Under the pieces are notes generated by a model, which saw nothing but the letters and a program-made list of their open reading frames with translations, had not been told where the DNA came from and searched no databases. Source: Deltaproteobacteria bacterium (GTDB lineage: Bacteria; Desulfobacterota_B; Binatia; UBA9968). Taken from it: a stretch of DNA of 5,017 nt. Position 1 is the stretch's first letter; every line of letters begins with the position of its first letter. The position numbers and the translations under genes are program-made. The stretch spans positions 1-5,017 of the forward strand of contig JACZQL010000171.1 of NCBI GenBank assembly GCA_022545745.1, in the 5' to 3' direction. Below are positions 1 through 5,017 of this stretch, in pieces.

Positions 1-1
1 T

Positions 2-910
2 GCGCTAGCTATAATCGGCCTAATCATCTATCAGCGGGCCATAGCCAAGTCCGGAAGGTACGCCACCGTGACGGGAAAGGGATTCCGTCCTCGCCTTATC
101 TCCCTGGGGAAATGGCGCCCGCTGGCCGGAGGATTTATTGTTTTCTTCCTCTTTGTCTCAATGATCCTACCCTTTTTGGTGCTCCTCTGGGCCTCCCTAT
201 TGCCCTTTTACCAACCCCCATCGGCTGAGGCCGCCGCACTTATAACCATGAAAAACTACCAGCACCTCTTTTCCCAAGACCTTTTTTATTTGAGTCTCAA
301 AAATACCCTGATCCTCGCCACAACGGTGAGCGTTGGTGGAATGTTTCTCGCGACCCTGGTCTCATGGATTGTCATCCGACTTAAACCTCGGGGGGCCACC
401 GCTCTCGACACCCTTGCTTTCATCCCCTATGCAGTTCCCGGCATCGCCATGGGATACGCCTTTATGATCTTCTTCTTGTCTTTCCCCAACCCAATCTATG
501 GCACCCTCTGGATCCTCGTCCTGGCCTACCTGGTCAACTTTCTACCCATAGCGACCCGTTTCACCCATGCCGGGATCACCCAGATTCGCGCTGAGCTGGA
601 AGAGGCTGCCACCACATCAGGTGCGGGACTCCTGACGGTTGTCCGCCGTATCATTCTTCCCCTCATCCTCCCCACCATGTTGGCGGGTGGACTCTATATC
701 TTCATCCTTTCGGTGAAGGTCTTATCCATGGCTGCCATCCTCTGGCAACCGGACTCTATCATCCTCCCTGTCTACCTCATGAGCACCTGGACTAATAATT
801 CGATCCCGGCGGTGGGCGCTCTATCCGTAGTCATTATTGTCATCATTACGATCCTCACTGTGACGGCACGGATTCTAGGCCAGCGCCGAAGCTACGTCCA
901 GGAAATGTAG
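2..910 (+). CDS. Fused ABC transporter permease, C-terminal half (5' end beyond window)
   Basis: Inner-membrane subunit of an ABC importer of the FbpB/ThiP-like fused type, in which one polypeptide carries two transmembrane domains. Only the last 302 residues are visible. A GTG at 68 could be read as a start, but the frame is open to base 2. The upstream codons read ALAIIGLIIYQRAIAKSGRY, a membrane helix plus the start of the inter-domain linker, and the linker then continues as TGKGFRP and SLGKW. The complete permease at 2379 has the matching linker in its middle (TGRGYRP, ALGKW). The visible domain has about six hydrophobic segments. It also carries the cytoplasmic EAA loop that docks on the ATPase: EEAA near bases 599-610, Gly at about 620, and ILP ending at 661. 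The gene ends with TAG at 908-910. It probably belongs to a transporter unit lying mainly to the left. The substrate cannot be told from the sequence. Confidence 0.9.
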   Translation, partial: ALAIIGLIIYQRAIAKSGRYATVTGKGFRPRLISLGKWRPLAGGFIVFFLFVSMILPFLVLLWASLLPFYQPPSAEAAALITMKNYQHLFSQDLFYLSLKNTLILATTVSVGGMFLATLVSWIVIRLKPRGATALDTLAFIPYAVPGIAMGYAFMIFFLSFPNPIYGTLWILVLAYLVNFLPIATRFTHAGITQIRAELEEAATTSGAGLLTVVRRIILPLILPTMLAGGLYIFILSVKVLSMAAILWQPDSIILPVYLMSTWTNNSIPAVGALSVVIIVIITILTVTARILGQRRSYVQEM

Positions 911-1014
911 CAATCGCCCTGATTTTATCGACCGGCCTTTTCGCCTGCAAAATTGCAACCTGGGAGACCCACTGAGGCTAGCTTGTCTCTGACATGCGTT
1001 TGCCAGGACGCGAT

Positions 1015-1027
1015 CTCATAAAATGAG
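1015..1027. repeat. Short inverted repeat in intergenic region
   Basis: CTCAT (1015-1019) and ATGAG (1023-1027) form a perfect 5-bp dyad around AAA. It lies about 50 bases upstream of the predicted -35 box for the binding-protein gene. It could be an operator half-site pair or chance; there is no T-run, so it is not an intrinsic terminator for the permease gene ending at 910. Confidence 0.3.
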
Positions 1028-1076
1028 TGAACCTAGCAACCAAAAAATGCAGGCACTGGTTCCTCGCACCTCGCGC

Positions 1077-1107
1077 TTGACACAGGGATATAGCTGTGAT
1101 GTATAAA
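1077..1107 (+). promoter_or_regulatory. Putative sigma-70 promoter for the binding-protein/permease unit
   Basis: A perfect -35 hexamer TTGACA (1077-1082) is followed after 19 bases by TATAAA (1102-1107), a 5/6 match to the -10 consensus. The spacer is two bases longer than optimal. Transcription would start near 1114 and give a leader of about 70 bases before the ATG at 1184. The 273-base gap after the preceding permease supports an independent promoter here. The prediction rests on motif matches only. Confidence 0.55.
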
Positions 1108-1144
1108 ACACTTTTCGAAACCAGAGAGTGGAACGTATGACCCT

Positions 1145-1154
1145 ACGTCGACGT
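1145..1154. promoter_or_regulatory. Perfect 10-bp palindrome in the 5' leader
   Basis: ACGTCGACGT is its own reverse complement. It lies between the predicted transcription start (about 1114) and the ribosome binding site at 1171. A dyad here could be an operator for a dimeric repressor acting as a roadblock, but one 10-bp palindrome can also arise by chance. No second copy was seen near the permease gene. Confidence 0.3.
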
Positions 1155-1170
1155 GAAAAGAGTTTAATCT

Positions 1171-1177
1171 AAGGAGG
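1171..1177 (+). promoter_or_regulatory. Strong Shine-Dalgarno for the binding-protein gene
   Basis: AAGGAGG ends six bases before the ATG at 1184. This consensus match fixes the start of the solute-binding protein and predicts strong translation, as expected for a periplasmic binding protein that is made in excess over its permease. Confidence 0.85.
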
Positions 1178-1183
1178 GATACC

Positions 1184-2248
1184 ATGAAGCAGAAAAGGCT
1201 CTTCTCAATGTTTATAGTCGCACTGTTTGCAGTGGTCGGGGTGACCACCTTGGCGCCTGCCGCATCCACAGACGAATTGGTGGCAGCGGCAAAAAAGGAA
1301 GGGGTGCTCAACTTCTACTTTCCAGGAAGTCTCACACCGGAAGGCGCCAAGGCCCTTAGTGACGCGTTCAAAAAGAAGTACGGCCTCAACATAAAGGCAA
1401 ACTATAGTCCATCTGGTGGCATCAGTAGGGACGTAGGCATGTTGATCAGCATGGCTGCCACCGGGATGGCGCCGGAATGGGACGTCATGACCATACCTGA
1501 TACCTTCCAGGGGAGACTTTTTGGAAAAAAAATGCAACTGCCGTTCGACTACGCCCAAATAGGAGTTGATCCTAGAGCCGTCCACTACAAGAACCACGCG
1601 GTCGCCATCATAACGGCCTTCGCCCTCCCTGCCTACAACAAGAAACTGGTGGCAGCTAAGGATGCGCCAAAAAAGTGGGAGGACATCCTCGACCCCAAGT
1701 GGAAGGGGAAAAAGATCGGCCAGTCTAACCTAACACACCATTACGCACGTTTAGCGGTAACTGCTTGGGGGCAAGAGAGGACTAAAAAATTCGTGGAGGA
1801 CCTGAGCAAGCAGGACCTGATCCTTGGAAGGGTGGCTGAGATCTATAGCCGGTTAGAGCTCGGCGAGGTCCAAATAGCCGCCACGCTAACTGATACGCAC
1901 ATCCATCGGGCAAAGATAACCGGCGCCCCCCTAGTGTTTGCCGAGGGCCCAAGTCCGACCGTGGGGTATTTCATGCAGGCCGCTGTCCTCAAGGGCGCCC
2001 GCCACCCCAATATTGGACACCTATTTATCAGTTTCCTCACCACCCAAGAGGCGCAAAAGATCTTAGAGCAGCACACGGGTCATAGCCTGCACCTAATCCC
2101 TGGGACAGGGGCGTACAACTATGTGAAAAACAATAAAGTTGTGTTCATGACTGACAACGATGCCAGGACCGTTGGGAAACTTCAGAGAGAGTATGGCCAG
2201 ATACTTGGTTTCAAGAGAAGAAGAAGGGGGAAAAAGGACAAAAAATAG
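1184..2248 (+). CDS. Periplasmic ABC transporter solute-binding protein (AfuA/FbpA-like family)
   Basis: This 354-residue secreted protein would bind a small ligand in the periplasm and hand it to a cognate permease. Residues 2-5 are KQKR, followed by a hydrophobic core (about 6-23) and an Ala-Pro-Ala site at 24-26. This is a classic signal peptide, with cleavage likely before residue 27 and no lipobox Cys. The mature part has family hallmarks: an opening 'ELVAAAKKEG' helix (31-40), 'YNKKLV' (151-156), 'W-ED-LDPKWKGK' (165-176), and 'AVLKGARHPN' (267-276) before the C-terminal helices. The tyrosine pair that coordinates Fe(III) in classical FbpA would be expected around 236-242, but TDTHIHR is found there, so ferric iron by the standard mode is doubtful. 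The last residues (344-354) are almost all Lys/Arg, an unusual tail. The start is set by AAGGAGG six bases upstream. It is probably cotranscribed with the permease that begins 130 bases downstream. The family is confident; the substrate is not. Confidence 0.92.
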   Translation: MKQKRLFSMFIVALFAVVGVTTLAPAASTDELVAAAKKEGVLNFYFPGSLTPEGAKALSDAFKKKYGLNIKANYSPSGGISRDVGMLISMAATGMAPEWDVMTIPDTFQGRLFGKKMQLPFDYAQIGVDPRAVHYKNHAVAIITAFALPAYNKKLVAAKDAPKKWEDILDPKWKGKKIGQSNLTHHYARLAVTAWGQERTKKFVEDLSKQDLILGRVAEIYSRLELGEVQIAATLTDTHIHRAKITGAPLVFAEGPSPTVGYFMQAAVLKGARHPNIGHLFISFLTTQEAQKILEQHTGHSLHLIPGTGAYNYVKNNKVVFMTDNDARTVGKLQREYGQILGFKRRRRGKKDKK

Positions 2249-2361
2249 ATCAGCGAGACATTCTGAATCGCAATGGGCTCTGATTAAGTCAGGGGTACCC
2301 GATATGACGATTCCGCAGGGTCCTTTGGTTTGAAGGATTGCATACGGTGAGGTTGGCGGTT

Positions 2362-2368
2362 GAAGGGA
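2362..2368 (+). promoter_or_regulatory. Moderate ribosome binding site for the second permease
   Basis: GAAGGGA lies ten bases before the ATG at 2379. It is weaker and further from the start than the site of the binding-protein gene, which fits lower expression of a membrane subunit. It favours the ATG over an in-frame GTG at 2436 that has no purine-rich site before it. Confidence 0.5.
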
Positions 2369-2378
2369 CAATAGCAGC

Positions 2379-4148
2379 ATGAAACAACTGACGGCCCAGG
2401 GCGCCGGGATCCGCGCCCTGGGCCGAGCACTCGATGTGAGGGCTCACGGCAGCAACCTCTTTGCTGCGGGCTTGCTGGCCTTTCTTGTCCTGCTTGTCGG
2501 GGCACCAGTGCTGATGGTGGTCCTTATGAGCTTCAGGACTGGCTTCCCCGGCGAGGATGTCCCGTTCACTCTGGACAATTATCTCGACGTCTACACCGAT
2601 CCGGGAACTTACGAGATTCTGCTCAATACGATCCTGTTCGCCTTGGGAAGCGTCAGCGTGGCGCTTCTCTTTGCTGTTCCCCTCTGCTGGTTGATCATGC
2701 GGACGGACATCCCCTTTAAGAAAACATTTTATGTCCTCTTTACGGTTGGAATCTTAATCCCCGTCTTCCTGCGCACTATAGCTTGGATACTCCTGCTGAG
2801 TCCAAATATCGGGCTGATCAATCTGTGGATCTCGGGGATCTTCGGTTTGGACTATCCGCTCTTGAGCCTTTACAACATCCCGGGGATGGCTTTCATCCAA
2901 GGGATCTCCTTCGTACCCGGGGCGTTTTTCATGTTGGCTGCGTCTTATCGCTCTATGGACCCCTCCCTGGAGGAGGCGGCCTACACCTCCGGTGTAAGCA
3001 AGCTTAGAACCTTCTTACGGATCAATATCCCTATCACCATGCCAGCCGTTGCCGCAGTGTTGATTTACCTCTTCATGACGGCCATTGCCGTCTTTGAGGT
3101 ACCCGCCATCATTGGACTTCCGGCTAGAATCCTGGTCTTGAGTTCTGTTATTTACACTTCCATTGTCGACCCGACCGGCCTGCCTGAGTATGGGATCGCG
3201 GGCGCCTATGGCGCGGTAATGTTCGTGACAGGCCTAGTACTTGCTTTTTTCTTTTTGCGCGTCGTCAAGCAAGGTAAGAAATATGCAGTGATCACGGGGC
3301 GAGGCTATCGTCCGAATGAAATCGCCTTGGGAAAGTGGAAATGGCCAGCCCTTATATTTGTCCTGATCTATTTTACGATGGAAGTGTTTCTCCCGTTTCT
3401 CGTGCTGCTGTGGACATCCTTCCTCCCTCGCCTGATGCTTCCATCCATGGAGGCCCTGTCACTCTTCCGCTTATCGAATTACCCGGCAATCCTTGCATAC
3501 GCGGGCGTTCGGCCATTCATCAACACAGCGATCCTGATGTTTGGTGTGCCCACAGGGACCATGCTGCTCAGCATATTGGTTTCATGGGTGGTGGTTCGAA
3601 CTCAGGTCAGCTTTCGAGGGACCCTGGACACCATGGCATTCTTGCCGCACGCTGTCCCAGGTATCCTTTTGGCAATCGGTTTGGCCTACCTGGGCCTCGT
3701 ATACAGGAACGTGTTCCCCGTATACGGTACGATCATGATCATCATGATAGGCCACATGATCAGCTGGGTCGCCTACGGCACCCGGACAACCAATAGCGTG
3801 ATGGTACAGATCCATCGAGAGCTGGAAGAGGCCGGCAAGGTTGCCGGCGCCTCAACGCCACGGATCATTTGGCGTATCCTCCTGCCACTCATTGCCGCTG
3901 GTGTGTTCAATAGCTGGATCTGGATCAGCATGCTCTCCTACCGTGAGGTCACCATGGCCTTGACTCTTTACACCCGCAGCAATGTGGTGGTCTCCACGGT
4001 TGTCTTCTGGGCCTGGGGCAATGCGTTGATTCCACAAGTATCTGCACTGGGTGTGATGTTGATAGCCTTCGCGTTGGTTGTGGTAGGTGGGCTGCATATC
4101 GGCTTTTCCAGGCTTAACGCGGTTGGCTCAACAGGGGCTAGCCCGTGA
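2379..4148 (+). CDS. Fused two-domain ABC transporter permease (FbpB/ThiP-like)
   Basis: This complete 589-residue inner-membrane protein combines both transmembrane domains of an ABC importer. Domain 1 has helices at about 27-51, 80-107, 116-140, 163-188, 219-243 and 273-295. Its EAA loop is at 198-218 (EEAA, Gly205, IP at 217-218). A basic linker at about 296-321 contains TGRGYRP and ALGKW. Domain 2 has helices at about 323-348, 379-406, 415-441, 447-465, 497-522 and 545-577. Its EAA loop is at 483-503 (EEAG, Gly490, LLP). Two intact EAA loops mean it can dock an ATPase dimer alone. It presumably pairs with the binding protein encoded just upstream. No ATPase gene follows; the next gene is convergent. 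The truncated permease at 2-910 is a diverged paralogue. The first 20 or so residues are encoded across a strong inverted repeat, and a GTG at 2436 (residue 20) is a less likely alternative start. Confidence 0.93.
   Translation: MKQLTAQGAGIRALGRALDVRAHGSNLFAAGLLAFLVLLVGAPVLMVVLMSFRTGFPGEDVPFTLDNYLDVYTDPGTYEILLNTILFALGSVSVALLFAVPLCWLIMRTDIPFKKTFYVLFTVGILIPVFLRTIAWILLLSPNIGLINLWISGIFGLDYPLLSLYNIPGMAFIQGISFVPGAFFMLAASYRSMDPSLEEAAYTSGVSKLRTFLRINIPITMPAVAAVLIYLFMTAIAVFEVPAIIGLPARILVLSSVIYTSIVDPTGLPEYGIAGAYGAVMFVTGLVLAFFFLRVVKQGKKYAVITGRGYRPNEIALGKWKWPALIFVLIYFTMEVFLPFLVLLWTSFLPRLMLPSMEALSLFRLSNYPAILAYAGVRPFINTAILMFGVPTGTMLLSILVSWVVVRTQVSFRGTLDTMAFLPHAVPGILLAIGLAYLGLVYRNVFPVYGTIMIIMIGHMISWVAYGTRTTNSVMVQIHRELEEAGKVAGASTPRIIWRILLPLIAAGVFNSWIWISMLSYREVTMALTLYTRSNVVVSTVVFWAWGNALIPQVSALGVMLIAFALVVVGGLHIGFSRLNAVGSTGASP
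2392..2425. repeat. Perfect 13-bp GC-rich inverted repeat at the start of the permease gene
   Basis: CGGCCCAGGGCGC (2392-2404) and GCGCCCTGGGCCG (2413-2425) are exact reverse complements around the 8-base loop CGGGATCC. In RNA this forms a very stable hairpin starting 14 bases into the coding sequence (codons 5-16). No T-run follows, so it is not an intrinsic terminator. It could lower initiation on the permease, or shield the 3' end of the binding-protein message from decay and so set a high binding-protein to permease ratio. The repeat is seen directly; the function is inference. Confidence 0.8.
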
Positions 4149-4226
4149 AATTCGATTCCACCCACGACAACCGCAATCGCCCAACGGCCCGGCCTCCGCA
4201 ATTTTGAGCAGAGCGTATCTACTCGT

Positions 4227-4246
4227 GGGGTATGATATCAATCCCC
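4227..4246. repeat. Imperfect dyad in the convergent intergenic gap
   Basis: GGGG (4227-4230) and CCCC (4243-4246) flank the perfect 8-base palindrome TGATATCA (4233-4240), with two mismatched positions on each side. It lies in the 107-base gap between the stops of the permease and the cupin gene. There is no T-run on either strand, so a Rho-independent terminator is not supported. It may be a transcript-end hairpin or chance. Confidence 0.25.
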
Positions 4247-4255
4247 GGTCGGTTA

Positions 4256-5017
4256 TCAGGTAGAGGTGAACAATGGGTCTGTCCGGTACGTCACAGACGG
4301 CATCTGGGAGACAACGCTGTTTTTTTTCAGGGCCTCCTCAAATTCCTTCCGTATCCGCGGGTCCTCATCATCGTACGCGATGACGGTACCGCCGTCGCGG
4401 ATGCTCGTGGTGACCCCCTCCCGGTCTCCACTGGTGGCACTGAAAAAGAGGGTCGGATTCTTCCGGCTTCCCAGGCGGAAGGCCGCGTGCCTGGCGGATT
4501 CTGGACCCGTGTTGAAATGCTGGTGGAACCAACCATCGGGGGGGCTGAAGATGCTGCCGGGCTTCCAATGAAATTTGACGACTTTATCCTCTCGCCCGCC
4601 CTGGTACGGATGAACTCCAAAGTCCTTGGGCCACATGAGGAGGTAGCCCGTGGAATGCAGGGCAAGCAGAATGGCCCCTGCTGCATGGTAGTGAGCGTTG
4701 TGATAGATACCCGCTGGCCACTCAGCGATGTGCCCGACCAGGCAGTTATCTGCCATCTCGAAACAAGTGGTTTGCCCCTTGGCGGTTTTGTATGTGGCAT
4801 CGTCAAGCATGACATTTCTTGCGTCAGAGATGAAGTTGGTGTCCCACATTCGCACTTTCATCGCTTTATAACGTTTGTCGCTGCTCTTGAAGTAATCCTC
4901 CTCCCCATGATAGCGGGACTTAAACAGATAATCATTGTTAAAAACGAAATCGGGGTCGCGGAACAAATCTAGAATCATGGGTGCCGTGGTAATCACAAGC
5001 GCCATTGCCGGTTCCCG
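4256..5017 (-). CDS. Cupin-domain protein, C-terminal part (5' end beyond window)
   Basis: A beta-barrel cupin protein of unknown substrate; 253 codons are visible. An ATG at 5003-5005 could be taken as the start, but the frame stays open to the edge (R-E-P-A precede it). The residues after it, with TTAPMILDLFRDPDFVFNN, resemble the segment that joins two cupin domains in bicupins, so a first cupin domain probably lies to the right. Numbering from that Met, motif 1 is G99-x5-H105-x-H107, but the usual Glu three to five residues later is absent (Gly-Ala-Ile). Motif 2 is a full match: G150-x5-P156-x-G158-x2-H161-x3-N165. So three His metal ligands (105, 107, 161) are kept. A C-terminal extension (GGT at 205-207, DDEDPRIRK at 212-220) ends in a charged helix. 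I recall such proteins being labelled 'cupin' or 'ethanolamine ammonia lyase-activating protein'; I do not trust the latter as a function. It is transcribed towards the permease, with stop codons 107 bases apart. Confidence 0.85.
   Translation of the reverse strand, partial: REPAMALVITTAPMILDLFRDPDFVFNNDYLFKSRYHGEEDYFKSSDKRYKAMKVRMWDTNFISDARNVMLDDATYKTAKGQTTCFEMADNCLVGHIAEWPAGIYHNAHYHAAGAILLALHSTGYLLMWPKDFGVHPYQGGREDKVVKFHWKPGSIFSPPDGWFHQHFNTGPESARHAAFRLGSRKNPTLFFSATSGDREGVTTSIRDGGTVIAYDDEDPRIRKEFEEALKKNSVVSQMPSVTYRTDPLFTST

Noticed and set aside
1205..1597. A 130-codon minus-strand frame inside the binding-protein gene
   Set aside because: It is antisense to a secure gene with a signal peptide and family motifs; its translation is unusually rich in His, Arg and Cys, typical of a shadow frame.
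2321..2337. TCCTT/AAGGA 5-bp stem with a 7-base loop in the binding-protein/permease gap
   Set aside because: Too short and weak to claim as a terminator or riboswitch; no T-run and no recognisable aptamer pattern.
2392..2425. The hairpin at the permease start as an intrinsic terminator or attenuator
   Set aside because: No T-run follows the second arm (the next bases are AGCACTCGAT), so Rho-independent termination is not supported; kept only as an RNA structure of unknown role.
3335..3796. A 153-codon + strand frame inside the second permease
   Set aside because: Out of frame with a permease that has two intact EAA loops and matching hydrophobic helices; its translation is proline- and histidine-rich with no recognisable fold.
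2..4148. The two permeases as a recent tandem duplication or mobile-element product
   Set aside because: They share the linker and EAA-loop patterns, but their second domains differ at most positions and no flanking direct repeats or transposase genes are visible; old paralogues are the simpler explanation.
4232..4972. A 246-codon open frame on the + strand over the cupin gene
   Set aside because: It lies entirely antisense to a frame with clear cupin motifs, has no recognisable domain and no good ribosome binding site before its ATG; it is a shadow of the minus-strand gene.

Overview
The window is ordinary-looking chromosomal bacterial DNA of moderate GC content. The genes are densely packed and belong to a nutrient-uptake locus. 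The protein families are a fused two-domain ABC permease of the FbpB/ThiP type, a periplasmic binding protein of the AfuA/FbpA (COG1840-like) type, and a bicupin. Together with an Sec-type signal peptide, this points to a diderm bacterium. The closest relatives I can recall are in soil, sediment or marine uncultured lineages (Rokubacteria, NC10, Tectomicrobia, deltaproteobacterial types), but the lineage is a guess from memory. I see no rRNA, tRNA, CRISPR array, insertion sequence or phage gene.

Layout, left to right. (1) Positions 2-910 (+) are the C-terminal half of a fused ABC permease whose beginning lies off the left edge. (2) Positions 911-1183 are intergenic and hold a good sigma-70-like promoter, two small dyads and a perfect Shine-Dalgarno. 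(3) Positions 1184-2248 (+) encode a secreted solute-binding protein with an odd polybasic tail. (4) A 130-base gap leads to a complete 589-residue fused permease at 2379-4148 (+). A perfect 13-bp GC-rich inverted repeat starts 14 bases into this gene. (5) A 107-base convergent gap has no recognisable intrinsic terminator. (6) Positions 4256-5017 (-) are the C-terminal part of a cupin (probably bicupin) protein that runs off the right edge.

How the genes fit together. The binding protein would capture a substrate in the periplasm and deliver it to the fused permease encoded just downstream. No ATPase gene is present in the window, so the ATP-hydrolysing subunit must come from elsewhere, most simply from the upstream transporter unit that owns the first permease. 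The two permeases are clearly paralogous but well diverged, so this is an old tandem arrangement. The substrate is unknown: the family label is usually 'iron(III)', but the tyrosine pair used by classical ferric-binding proteins is not visible here. The cupin is transcribed towards the transporter and need not be functionally linked.

I found no convincing novel system. The observations most worth checking are the intragenic hairpin at the permease start, the ATPase-less second transporter unit, the substituted metal-site region and basic tail of the binding protein, and the fact that both edge genes are truncated.
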